NCBI GenBank assembly: GCA_941918925.1
Contig: OW799236.1
Span: 69,282,465 to 69,346,464, forward strand
Direction: 5' to 3'
Origin: Phyto melanocephala
Taxonomy: Eukaryota; Arthropoda; Insecta; Diptera; Rhinophoridae
Length of the DNA: 64,000 nt
Translations under genes and position numbers: made by a program
The notes under the pieces: generated by a model
Seen by the model: the letters and a program-made list of their open reading frames with translations, nothing else
Databases searched by the model: none
Told to the model about the DNA's origin: nothing
Part shown: positions 46,236-58,113 of the stretch, one piece after another
Layout: each line of letters begins with the position of its first letter
How positions within the stretch are numbered: position 1 is the first letter of the stretch

Positions 46236-47867
46236 TAGGGTTTGGGATTTCCCGGTCTTTTTATTTTCCTGGGAAATGGGAATTAAAAAATCGTCTCCCC
46301 GGGAATTCCCGGGATTCCCGAAAATAATATTTCTTTTAAAATAAATAATGTTTGTTAACTTTAAAATCACGATTTGGTTAATAACTCATTGTTTTAGTAG
46401 TAGTTTATTTTCCATTAGAGTCCTTATTGTGTCAGCATTATATCTTCCGGAAATATAAACTTAACCCAAATTATAAAAATAATTATTGCCATGTAAACAG
46501 ATACTTTTTTTGGGAAACACAACTCCACTCGTCTAATACAAGAGCAAACCTCAAATTGTCGCAAATTTGACTCGATATTGTTTTCACCATCGTATTTTTA
46601 ACGGCGTTGTAATATTTTATTACAATGGGCCAATTCAAAGTAGACTCTCATATTGTACTATATCATATAATTCATATTAATATGACTAGTGACTTTGAAC
46701 ACCTTTTGTTAACAAATTATGTATTTAATACAAGAAAGAAGACAAAGAGATGACGCTGTTAAAAATTGTATGTATACAGGAAATAAGAAAATAGAAAATA
46801 TTCTCTCTGAAAGGTGAGAAGCAAAGAAATTCTCTCTGAGAGACAGTATGGTTAAAAGTATAACATAAACAATTTCTTATACATAGGAAACAAATGTGTA
46901 AAGTCATATTATTTTTTTTTTGTATGGAAATTACTAACAAAAATTTTAGGCATGCATAAAATAATATGAAATAGTACAAATATGACTGATATGCAACCAT
47001 TTTGACGAATAAAAGCATTTTGTGTAATTGTTCGAATAGATATTCCATCGACTGCTGCCAATTTTGAAACAATTTCTGGTAATGTTTAGGTGTCTTAAAA
47101 ACTTTTAATGGTGGAATTATTTTTTTTATTTGGTGCAGGTGTTAAAGAATCGTTTTCAAATTTTATTTTATGAACCAAAAGAAGGTGCCGTATAAGACCA
47201 CTAGTACTACTGCCCTTGAACATTAACCTTTTCGGGAAAATATTACATTGTGCTGCGTTGTGTACTTTTTGAAAATAGTTCCAAACTTCAGACATTTTGT
47301 TTCTAAACAAAGTGAATTTAAAAAAAAAAGTATTATGAGAAAAATTCAATCATAAATAAAAAAAATTATACTTACACATTCTGTGACCACTTTTAAAAAC
47401 AATTTGTACATACGATTATATTTATAAAAATTAACCACGGAAACTACTGCTGGTTTTACGGTTGTTATAAAAAACATTTAAATATAAGAAAACATTTAAT
47501 TATGTATGTATATAATTAATTCACTTGAAATTTATAAGCACTTATTAAAAATAATTCCTGAAAGTCGTTAGCTTTGGCGTGAAATATTTTTGACTGACGA
47601 TGTTTGTTTTTCTTTTACATATTCGTATTTGAGAAAAGTTGTAAATACTTAACAATTAAAAAACGCTAACAAATTAAAAACCTTACTTTTTATTCAAATA
47701 TTCTTTAAATTTACCAAAACAGATAAGAAATTAAAAATAAAATTAAATATATTTCCTAATATACTACATATTTTTTATTTCCCGTTTTCCCGGGAATAAG
47801 AGCAAAATTTTGCCGGGAATATTAAGTGATTCATTCCCGCCCGGGAATTCCCGGTTCCCAAACCCTA
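46236..47867 (-). mobile_element. hAT element with TAGGGTTTGGGA ends
   Basis: Inverted ends 'tagggtttggga' and 'ttcccaaaccctA' are flanked by the perfect 8-bp repeat 'gttctaac' (46228-46235, 47868-47875). Subterminal 'gggaattcccggg'-type palindromes lie at both ends (46301-46313; about 47839-47851). The interior encodes an N-terminal transposase remnant on the minus strand; the rest is deleted. Different ends and protein from the hAT at 23988. Confidence 0.93.
46900..47349 (-). pseudogene. hAT transposase N-terminus with BED finger, broken
   Basis: The frame 47095-47349 has MSEVWNYFQKVHNAAQCNIF then GLIRHLLLVHK, a BED-type zinc finger (W..YF..C..C...H..H) whose second Cys is replaced by Phe. 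After a frame change near 47090 comes IAKLAAVDGISIRTITQNAF then IRQNG, the next conserved hAT block. It ends in unrelated sequence. The BED change and truncation mean it cannot work. Confidence 0.8.
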
Positions 47868-48170
47868 GTTCTAACGTACGGTCGACACCAGTCATCGATT
47901 TGTTTGAACAACGAACAAATAAAAGTCGGTATAAATAGTAAAACTCAATTAACAAATGTTGATTTTAAAGGTTTAAACTTATTCTTAACAGACTGTATGT
48001 ACATGCGTACGTATGATTTACGGTCTAATTAAAAAAAAAAAATTTTAAAATCGTAAGGCTCTTATGAAACAGTATTTTTTTCATTACAAAAGGCTTTATT
48101 ATATTTATTTTATATTATTTAATACTTAATATACGGAAAAGTTTAACTAATAAAAATTCCTTAATAATTA

Positions 48171-48465
48171 TTATGTCGTATGCATATCGTCATTAGCTGT
48201 ATCATCGGTGTCAAGAAGAATAAGTGTAATGGTTTCTGATGAAAAAGCTTTTTTATTAATCCGTTCTCTCTGCGCACTGCAGCTTATAAAAGGGTCACTG
48301 CTCAGAAATAACCTATTCAAAACATCTCGATTTGAATCGCTTCTGCTGAATTTCCTCGAATAATTAATACGATATAATCGTAAGGGCTTATTTCTGCCCT
48401 CGGCAGCTTCTTCTGACAATTGGATGGTAGCTTGATACCTGGATGCCCATGTATTTTTTATATAC
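48171..48465 (-). pseudogene. Orphan coding-looking exon, unassigned
   Basis: After a possible 3' splice site ('atgcAG' at about 48466-48470, minus strand), about 97 codons run open to a TAA at 48171-48173: YIKNTWASRYQATIQLSEEA, then NKPLRLYRINYSRKFSRSDS, then DVLNRLFLSSDPFIS and an acidic tail LLDTDDTANDD. Composition is protein-like and less A/T-rich than nearby frames. I recognise no family. No upstream exon is evident in the window. It may be a last exon, a retroposed fragment or a chance frame. Confidence 0.3.
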
Positions 48466-48470
48466 CTGCA

Positions 48471-50457
48471 TTTATTTTTTGTAAACTTATTTTGGTGATA
48501 AATGCTTTTAATAATTATTCTTATTAGGTACGGTATATATTTTTTTTAACATATAATATTTTGTAGAGCAGGTTTATAAAAATATCTTTTATGGGGATGT
48601 GTGGGACATTCCCTAATATCTATTATGGATAATAAAGAATTTTTCAAATTTATAATTATAGGCAGGAATTAACATTGTGAAGTGTTAAAAGTGATGTGAA
48701 TAACAGTTAAAATCAATAATTCAAAATATATAAAAGTTTATGACGATACAAATGTATAAGAAAAAGCGCCTGATGAGCAAAAATGGAAGAAATGTGAAAA
48801 TTTAAAAAAATCGTCAAAAATAATGGCGCAAACTTGCGCACACTTTTTTTTTGTTTCTAAAACTAGAGATTCAAAATTTTATTGTGGTATCAAACATAAT
48901 TCGTAGAGATGCTAAGCTCACTCAAAAACCTCTTCTTTTTCTTTTTTTGCAAAAAAAGTGTATAATTTTTTTTGTTTTTACCTTTTAAACGAATTGTTTC
49001 GACATGAATATTCAACATATTTAAATTTTTTTTTTCTTTTTTAAATAACTTTTGATCTTACCTTTAAGCCAAAAAAAAACATTGTTAAACCTTTATTCGT
49101 TTAGCCGCAAAAAAAATATCATACAAACATCCAGAAACCGAAAAAAACATTTAAATCTCATAAAATTTTCTTCACTTTCCTGACTTTAGCAGGGTCTCAG
49201 AGCTACAAATCGCAACTAAAAGTCTTAAAAATTTACAATATAATGTAAAATATTGTTGCCTGTCGAGCTGCGTACTTAGTTCTTATGATTTCTTAAAATT
49301 CAGTTTTGCCATCAAATACTCCTCTGTGCGACGTTTTGTTCTAGTCTGATCAAATCGATGGCTCGTCTAGACATAAAGTAACGGCTTTGAGTTATTAACA
49401 AACACACCAATGATTTTATATGTAAAAATACATACAAATATTTTAAAATCTTTTAAAGCTAAAACAGAAAATTTATTTCTAATTAAAAATCTGCCTCTTT
49501 ATAATAAGCCTTTTGAGAAAACATCCCACTTTTATAACATTTTACTAGTCATTTTAAAATACATTTACCTACATACAAATATGACTTGAAGAATGCAAAA
49601 TATTTTAAGTAATTTTCAAAATTGATTTCCAAGTCTAATTTATATCTTATGATCTCTTCCACGAAGTAAAAAACCTCTGCTTTTTATTTGGCTTAAAAAA
49701 CAAATTCCCATCGAAATGGTAGAAATAAAAAAGTCTAATTACAAAAGGAGGCACCGCACGCGATAAACGTTTTTTTTTAACAGGTTCCGCCTTTAGACCA
49801 CAACAAAGTCATCCAGACAAAAATGCTGCACAGACAACTAAATATTAAATAAATCTTTCTTCCTCTTGTTGCTGAACATGATGTGGCTGTTACTGCATAT
49901 AGGGAAGATGACGGCAACAACGGAGATGATGATGATGAATTAACACACTTCAACACTGCTTATTAGCAAAGTTACAAGCAAAAAAAGGAAAGTACAAAAA
50001 TTCTATATGGTCTTCAAAAGAAGTTACAGTCAATTTTATATACCAACAGATGTGACGACTTTAATAATGAGGGCCAGGTAGTGGTGGTCAAGCTTAAATA
50101 AAAGAAAGGAATCTATGCTACAACAAAAACAAGTTGGACAAGGAGTATCTGCTTATTATGCATGTATTTAAATCACTATATTGTATTAGCTTTAACATTA
50201 ACATTTTTAACATTAAATACATACACACAAACACTTTGGCCACTAATAATGCGTGGTTGGTACATAACTTTTGTAAAGAAATCAGGTGAATATAGTAATA
50301 AATGACTGTAAGAAGCAAAAAGAAAAACCGCAAAACTTGGTAACTTAAGAGAGACGAAGGAAAGGACAATATTTATGCTATTTAAGTGTGCAAGTATTTA
50401 AGCCATGTTAACGAAACTAAAAAAAATTTATTGCATTTGCGAAAACAAGATAAAAGC
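48471..50457. other. AT-rich stretch, no gene seen
   Basis: A short acidic run (gatgatgatgatga) near 49926 and the frame 50118-50369 look like background. No element ends found. Confidence 0.45.
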
Positions 50458-52785
50458 AGACATGTCAACATGACTTGGTTAAGCAGTGTTAATAAGCCAT
50501 TGAAGAGCATGCGGTTAATATGTAAACAAAAAAAACTTAAAATTTGTGCTTGTTAAGTAGTGTATACGTGGATCCACAGATAAGTTAATAAAATATATCC
50601 TAAAGAAAATATTGATAAGATGTCTTTTTATATCAAAAATTTCGAATGCTACGTAATGGACTAGGCCTTGTCCAAACATCATCCAAATGATGACTGGACA
50701 ATTAACTTATCAAAATGTCACTACTCGACCATCATACAACTATTGAATATATGTCATCGTTTGAACACGAACACTTGTCGTTTAATTACAAATTTTCAAA
50801 ATGATAGGGTCCATGTTGTAAGTAGTCTATTTTAGATACAATGGACAACGTAGTCCAGTGTTATCTGCGGGGATGTTTTATTATTATAGTTTTCACTTTT
50901 ATGCTTATACAAAAATAAAAATAAAGGGTGTCTTCTAGTAAAACCCCTCATTTGATATCCATATTGATGAGGGTAAAAAAATTTATCTGTTATTTATTCC
51001 AGACTCCATCACGGACTTTACCTTTTTTATATTTTACAGTGTTCTACTAGTCAAGCCCTTTCAATTGATATTAAAATTGGGGTTTATATTTAAAAATACT
51101 ACACGCAAAGAAAAACCATGGTTACGACATGATCACGACGGTCATATTATTTTTTCTAAAACAATATTTGGTTGTCCAAAACAAGTAATAGTTATTTTTG
51201 TTTCATTTCATCATATATTTTGTCACGATAATCAGACATGTCAACATGACTTGGTTTAGCAGTGTTAATAAGCCATTGAAGAGCATGCGGTTAATATGTA
51301 AACAAAAAAAACTTCAAATCTGTGCTTGTTAAGTAGTGTATACGTGGATCCACAGATAAGTTAATAAAATATATCCTAAAGAAAATATTGATAAGATGTC
51401 TTTTTATATCAAAAATTTCGAATGCTACGTAATGGACTAGGCCTTGTCCAAACATCATCCAAATGATGACTGGACAATTAACTTATCAAAATGTCACTAC
51501 TCGACCATCATACAACTATTGAATATATGTCATCGTTTGAACACGAACACTTGTCGTTTAATTACAAATTTTCAAAATGATAGGGTCCATGTTGTAAGTA
51601 GTCTATTTTAGATACAATGGACAACGTAGTCCAGTGTTATCTGCGGGGATGTTTTATTATTATAGTTTTCACTTTTATGCTTATAAAAAAATAAAAATAA
51701 AGGGTGTCTTCTAGTAAAACCCCTCATTTGATATCCATATTGATGAGGGTAAAAAAATTTATCTGTTATTTATTCCAGACTCCATCACGGACTTTACCTT
51801 TTTTATATTTTACAGTGTTCTACTAGTCAAGCCCTTTCAATTGATATTAAAATTGGGGTTTATATTTAAAAATACTACACGCAAAGAAAAACCATGGTTA
51901 CGACATGATCACGACGGTCATATTATTTTTTCTAAAACAATATTTGGTTGTCCAAAACAAGTAATAGTTATTTTTGTTTCATTTCATCATATATTTTGTC
52001 ACGATAATCAGACATGTCAACATGACTTGGTTTAGCAGTGTTAATAAGCCATTGAAGAGCATGCGGTTAATATGTAAACAAAAAAAACTTCAAATCTGTG
52101 CTTGTTAAGTAGTGTATACGTGGATCCACAGATAAGTTAATAAAATATATCCTAAAGAAAATATTGATAAGATGTCTTTTTATATCAAAAATTTCGAATG
52201 CTACGTAATGGACTAGGCCTTGTCCAAACATCATCCAAATGATGACTGGACAATTAACTTATCAAAATGTCACTACTCGACCATCATACAACTATTGAAT
52301 ATATGTCATCGTTTGAACACGAACACTTGTCGTTTAATTACAAATTTTCAAAATGATAGGGTCCATGTTGTAAGTAGTCTATTTTAGATACAATGGACAA
52401 CGTAGTCCAGTGTTATCTGCGGGGATGTTTTATTATTATAGTTTTCACTTTTATGCTTATACAAAAATAAAAATAAAAGTTGTCTTCTAGTAAAACCCCT
52501 CATTTGATATCCATATTGATGAGGGTAAAAAAATTTATCTGTTATTTATTCCAGACTCCATCACGGACTTTACCTTTTTTATATTTTACAGTGTTCTACT
52601 AGTCAAGCCCTTTCAATTGATATTAAAATTGGGGTTTATATTTAAAAATACTACACGCAAAGAAAAACCATGGTTACGACATGATCACGACGGTCATATT
52701 ATTTTTTCTAAAACAATATTTGGTTGTCCAAAACAAGTAATAGTTATTTTTGTTTCATTTCATCATATATTTTGTCACGATAATC
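50458..52785. repeat. Tandem array, 3.0 x 776 bp
   Basis: Units 50458-51233, 51234-52009 and 52010-52785 differ at only a few sites, e.g. 'ttaagcag' in unit 1 against 'tttagcag' in units 2 and 3, and 'ataaagggtg' against 'ataaaagttg' in unit 3. Each begins 'agacatgtcaacatgacttg' and ends 'tgtcacgataatc'. The last 137 bases of each unit are the left end of the MITE at 52649. Within the unit, 'ttgtcc..catcat' and 'atgatg..ggacaa' form a hairpin enclosed by inverted 'gataagttaat'. The three identical small open frames are by-products. Confidence 0.97.
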
Positions 52786-53364
52786 GAGCATTTTTTTGAA
52801 TTCGTAAAAACTTCAAAATGGTTATCATTTAAAAATAGTATGATTTAAAAAAATTAATTTGACAAAAATAACATTATATTCAAAATCATTAAAAATTAAA
52901 AATAATCATTAAATAATAAGCGAGAAAACAGTATGATTACAAAATAATCAAGCTATGATTTTTTTAATAATAATTTGATTTCAATTGTTCTTCTTCTTGC
53001 TGAATAAATTTGTATTATTTTAAAAGTTTGAGATGTCAAAAAAAGGAACAAAAATTTTGAAAAATTAAAGAAAATTTAAAAATAAACGAGAAAATGTAAA
53101 AAAATATTGGTAAAAAATTGCAATTAACATAGTAAGTACAATCAATATGTGTATGTTACAGCAAAAGACAATAATTTGCCGTAAAAAAGCAAAGATTGTC
53201 GATTTTAATTGTAGTCATATATATGATTATTGAATGATGCTTAAACTAAACATAATAATGATAACTGGTAACCATTATTATTTTAAACATAATCATACAA
53301 TTCAATCATAGTATGTTGCTCTTCGATTATGGTTACCACAACCATATTTTTTCTTTGCGTGTAG
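52649..53364. mobile_element. MITE, 716 bp, with CTACACGCAAAGAAAAA ends
   Basis: The left 'ctacacgcaaagaaaaa' and its right complement are perfect, followed by further partial pairing ('ccatggtta' against 'taaccacaaccat' style), with 'ata' on both sides. Non-coding and A/T-rich. Its left 137 bases form the end of the 776-bp tandem unit; only this third copy continues to a right end. Confidence 0.8.
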
Positions 53365-53665
53365 ATATGCTCTATATATGACGTTATTGTTATCATGAAT
53401 TTTAATATTTTATATTTTAATATTTTTATAGTGTATTATACCCATTTTGGCTCTCTCGGTTGTATAGAAACTGAAAAAAAAAATCATTTTGGTTTAAAAT
53501 TTTAGGAAAAACATTGAAGTAGTTGTATTTTGATAACTGTATCTCAGTTAGTTTCAAACTAAATCGTTAGTTTTTCCCAGAGACTACAACTTTTAATTTG
53601 GTGGCTTAATCATGTCCAAAAATTATTTCCGAGCCTTAAAAGATTGATATATTTAAATAAATATA

Positions 53666-54211
53666 AAGGGTCCGCCAAATAACTTTTTTTTTTGAAAATG
53701 CTATAAAAAAAAGTGTAGCTTCGGCTGTGTGGCACGTAGCGCCGTCCTGTTGAAGCCAGATGTTGCTAATATACTCCTCTTCAATTTTTGTGAACAAAAA
53801 TTCATTCAACATGGCCTCATAACGATCACCATTGACTACGGCCACTCCTTGCTTCGAAGAAAAATGGCGCAATTATGCCTCTGGACCAAAATCCGCACCA
53901 AACAGCGACTCGTTTTGGGTGTATCGGCTTTTCAATGTATGCGTGCGGATTTTCTGTGCCCCAAATGCGACAATTTTGCTTGTTTACATACCCGCCAAGA
54001 TCAAAATGAGCTTCATCTGAAGAGATATTTTTTTGGCAAAATCGGCCTAAGTAATGTCGCAATATTTCCAAACGTTGTTCAAGCGTATACACAGCCATAT
54101 TCGTTCAGCAGAAGGATAAAACTAATTATCTGTCAAATCAGACATGAGGCAAGTGTTACCATTCACGAAATAAGCACTAGTTGAAAAAAAAACGTTAGAT
54201 GGCGGACCCTT
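53666..54211 (-). mobile_element. Mariner deletion derivative, copy 2
   Basis: Ends 'aagggtccgccaaataac' and 'gttagatggcggaccctt', next to TA (53664-53665, 54212-54213). Minus strand from 54098: MAVYTLEQRLEILRHYLGRF, SSDEAHFDLGGYVNKQNCRI, PKRVAVWCGFWSRGIIAPFF; then a shift; VNGDRYEAMLNEFLFTKIEE and WLQQDGATCHTAEATLFF. It shares the N-terminal and C-terminal deletion joints with 44105-44649 and is better preserved. The third Asp is absent. Confidence 0.9.
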
Positions 54212-54213
54212 TA

Positions 54214-54751
54214 TTAGAATATTGATTGTATCACTACAATACTGGATGAAGAAGAATGGTAAGCAATAATATGAGTATACGATATCCAAGCACTACCTTG
54301 CTTACACACGGACCGAAATTTGCTGACTGAGCTGCAATGGCTTTATATGATACTAGTATTTTACCCGCTAGTTTGATAGCGCAGTTCTTACTATTTACTG
54401 AGTACACAAGTTCTATTTTTCTGGTTAAAATTATGAAAATTTGCTTCCCTGATTCATTTTAGTTAGAAAAAAAGTACAGTTAGGATATATCGGGGATATA
54501 TTTTAAATTCACAATATGCAAGAACGACAAAAAAAATATCATTTTGTCATTCACTATAATCTTCAGAGTCAACTTGGATTATTAGTAGCTACTTTCAGAA
54601 TTCTTTCTATACAAAATATAAAATCTGCAAAAATAGGTCATAAAAATGATATAATAATATAAAAAGTGCAATAAAAAGGCAAAAAAGCAAAAACTACAAT
54701 AAAAATGCGAAAAGGCATCTTTTGTTTAGCTCTTATCATTTTTATTCTCAA
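54214..54751. other. No gene seen
   Basis: AT-rich; nothing recognised. Confidence 0.4.
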
Positions 54752-55468
54752 CTAGCCAAACCCGGCGCGCGTTGCTACGCCCCTTAAGGAATCGAAATGC
54801 ATTCTGAACTTTAATTGAATATCAAGTGAAAGAAACTAAAAATTATAATTTTTTTATGGGCGTGGCATTGCCCACTTTTCTAATCACGAAATTGTAAAGT
54901 CATAACAGCTCAATATGTGTGTTTCAGAAGAATCGGACCAGTGCAAGTACCTCAAAATTATAATTGTTTTTATGGGCGTGGCCCTGCCCACTTTTTTAAT
55001 CACGAAATTGTAAAGTCATAACAGCTCAATATGTGTGCAAAGTTTCAGAATAATCGGTTCAGTGCAAGTACCTCAAAATGATACCTTTTTTTATGGGCGT
55101 GGCACTGCCCACTTTTCTAATCATGAAATTATATGGTTATGACAGCATAGTATGTGTACAAAGTTTCAGAAAAATCGGTCCAGTGCAAGTACCTCAAAAT
55201 TAAAACCGCCCAATTTTCTTATCACGAAATTATTTAGTCATGACAGCTCGATATGTGTGCAAAGTTTCAGAAAAATCGATCAAGTGCAAGTAGCTAAAAC
55301 TGATAACTAATTTTTATGGGCGTGGCCCCGCCCACTTTTTTCCACCCATAAACACTCCCTGGTATGTGTACAACAAATTGCCAAAGTTTGAGTCCGATCG
55401 GTTTTACAGTTTCGGAGTCTATAGCTAAGACACACACACACACAGAGTTTCACTTTTATATATATAGA
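54752..55468 (-). mobile_element. Nonautonomous Helitron, reverse copy
   Basis: Minus-strand start 5'-TCTATATATATAAAAGTG at 55468 and 3' end 'aacgcgcgccgggtttggCTAG' at 54752, inserted between A and T. Four or five internal repeats carry 'ttatgggcgtggc..tgccca' and 'agtgcaagtacctcaaaat'. Same family as 8901-9633. Confidence 0.82.
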
Positions 55469-55864
55469 TTTGAATCAATAGTCCCTTTATTAAAAATTAT
55501 ATCTTCATAAACGTATAACACGTATAAAGTACCATAACATTCAAAAAGTACCTTTTTGGTCACCAATAACATTTTCAGTCTCACCTCGTATTAATAATCA
55601 CTAATTTGGAAATTCTAGCTTTGCAAATGTTTAACTACGATTTTACCCCTTTTAAGTACGAATTTTCGAAAATCCCTTCTTAGTAGAGCTGTAAATTGTA
55701 ACTTTCCCATTTTTTTATGTGCACATAAATATTCATACAGATCCTTGATTAATACGATTTTCTTGGCTTCTTTTTTATAATTTGAATTGGATGAAATTAG
55801 ACGTGAAACAAATCGATTTCTAAAATTGTCAATATAAAAAATACAAAATAGCAATTTCTTGCGC
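55469..55864. other. No gene seen
   Basis: The short minus-strand frame at 55615-55854 has no features. Confidence 0.35.
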
Positions 55865-56520
55865 TAGGTATGGAAAATTATGTCACATAAATCAACCCTG
55901 CTTTCATCTTCGCAGTTGTAGATTTCTGAATAATATTAGCTTCGAGTTAAAGGATTGTCTGAGGATTGTTTACATATACTCGCTCCTTCAAATAACCCAA
56001 AAAAGTGGGGTGGTGACAATTTTAGCGGATTCGCTCTCCAAAAATTTTACCTAAAAGTGTCATTGTGTCTCGTTCAGTATTAGCAGTGGCTAATCATATA
56101 CGGTTACAGCACTTCCTTCTTCATTTAAAAATAGGTCAGGCCATACTGCACACCTAATAACATGCAATTGGCGTGTGTTTTGTTTATTAACAAAGCCATT
56201 CCAACGAAAAAAAAAGAAACTTCACCACTTTTAACCAGATTTGCAATAAAAATTAAGACGTTTTCAATGATTTGCGGGTTTTAATTCTTGCACCAATTGC
56301 ACCTTTTATAGGAATAACAGTAAATCAGTAACGTAGGACCATTCCATGCTGAGCAAAACGCCTTCTAGTAGAAGCTTCTGGTGTTTCAATAACACTTTGC
56401 TCTACACGCTTAATATTAAACGATCGACTTGTTCTTGTCAAAGCTCTTACTTAGCAACGAATCATTGCATCAGGGTGTAAAATTTGTACAATAAAATGTC
56501 GACCAGTCAGCAGCCATAAT
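55865..56520 (-). pseudogene. Mariner-like transposase relic, badly decayed
   Basis: Minus strand shows 'VIETPEASTRRRFAQHGM', 'IPIKGAIGART', 'GMALLINKTHANC' (for NGFVNKQNCR) and 'QYGLTYF' (for VWCGL), in the same order as the relic at 11714-12640, and both copies begin with 'tatggaaaat(a)atgtcac' on the plus strand. Many stops. Likely an older copy of the same lineage. Ends not found. Confidence 0.55.
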
Positions 56521-57515
56521 AAAGGCAAAATGAACCGGTATTCCTGCTGATAACTTTTTAAAGACAAATAAACAACCACTAAAACCTAGTCCCATCACAA
56601 GGTGTGATATCGATTGGATTATAGAAAATCAATTAGAATTTTTTTTTTTCTTATTAATCACTCCACCTAAAATATGATATGTAGGCCTTTAGTCAAATTG
56701 TAAACAAGTGTAAGTATGTGTTAAGTTGCAATTTTACACAAAATAATTTTTAATATTACACTCCTTAAAATTTTTCTAAACAAAAATTAATAAATAAATT
56801 TGCGTTTCTGACAGACGACAATTGCTGACCTAGTCGACCTTTCTATAGTTTCAGGTATTTTCAGACCAGATAGCAAAAGCAATTGTTTACATGAGTGTTG
56901 ATGTTAAACCACCATGTAGACATATTGTGTAAATTGTTTAAACTCTATATTCATGTTTCTTTTTTGTTGTCGTCTTTTTTAGGATTAATTTTATTTTATG
57001 CCAACAATTTAAGAAGCCACCAATGTTGACCAATATTTTACCAAACCAAACAGCAATTCTGTAGTAGTAGTGCACACAAGCCAGAGTGGAGTTCATGAAA
57101 TTAATACAAGAAGTATATTTTCAGAACGGTCAACAGAGACCGTAAGATATCCTCATACTTGCACGATTGAATACAATCATGTGTTACACTCATATAGACA
57201 CTGCTGTAGTAGTAGTAGAGTCTTTTAACACTCAGTTAGTTAAACTTACCACAAACTATAGCCACGACATCAGCAACAACTGCAATATGCTTTAATCTTC
57301 TAGATATAATTAATGTAAGCCTACATGACTTTATACATTTAAATGTACGTACGAGTATATGACAACTACACTTGTCCACGTTTGCAAGTGAGTTTTTTTA
57401 TGGTTTTTTCATTTATGTAAATAATATGTGTATCAGGAATGGGAAATTGATTATTATTGAAATTTTTTTTTTCTGAATTCATAATTTTTCTGATGACTTA
57501 TAATTTTATTGAATA
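56521..57515. other. AT-rich stretch, no gene seen
   Basis: Nothing recognised; 'tagtagtag' runs near 57063 and 57207. Confidence 0.4.
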
Positions 57516-58113
57516 CTAGCTAATACCCGATGTGCTTCGCCACCCCCAATTTTAGTATTTAATTCATATGGCAGGTGCCACGCCCACTATTATTAATGCA
57601 CCCATTTTTTCCATTAATGTTTATTTGAATATCAAAGTTGCTTTTGCAAAATTTTAGTACTCTAATCGATATCGTTTTCCAGATATATGAATTTTAGTAT
57701 TTAATTCATATGGTAGGTGCCACGCCCACTATTGATAATGCACCCATTTCTTGCCTAAATATTCATTTGGGTGTCAAAGTTGCTCTTGCAAAATTTTACT
57801 ACTCTAATCGATATCGTTTTCCAGATATACAAATTTTAGTATTTAATTCATGTGGCCACGCCTACTATTGCAAGTACGCCCATTTTTTACCCAAATGTTC
57901 GTGTGGATGTCAAAGTTTACCGTACTTAATTTGAAGACTCTAGCTGCACCCCGCCCACTTACAATTTCAAACCAAAGTATAGCCTATAGTTCCTTCCAGA
58001 CATACAGAAAGATTCTGTGAAAATTTCAAGGAAATCGGTCCAGCCGTTTAACCGTCTATAAAGCACAAACAAACATACAAACATTCAAACACACATTGAT
58101 TTTTATATATGTA
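57516..58113 (-). mobile_element. Nonautonomous Helitron, second family
   Basis: The 3' end on the minus strand reads 'gcgaagcacatcgggtattagCTAG' (57516). The 5' end near 58113 reads 'tacatatataaaaatcaatg'. The interior has two and a half direct repeats of about 127 bp, each with 'aggtgccacgcccactatt', 'caaagttgctcttgcaaaat' and 'ctctaatcgatatcgttttc', then 'aaatcggtccagccgttta'. It is distinct from the 8901/54752 family but built on the same plan. Confidence 0.75.

Noticed and set aside
51065..52799. Three identical 60-64 codon open frames (MILKLGFIFKNTTRKEK..)
   Set aside because: They are the same chance frame repeated by the 776-bp tandem array and overlap a MITE end.
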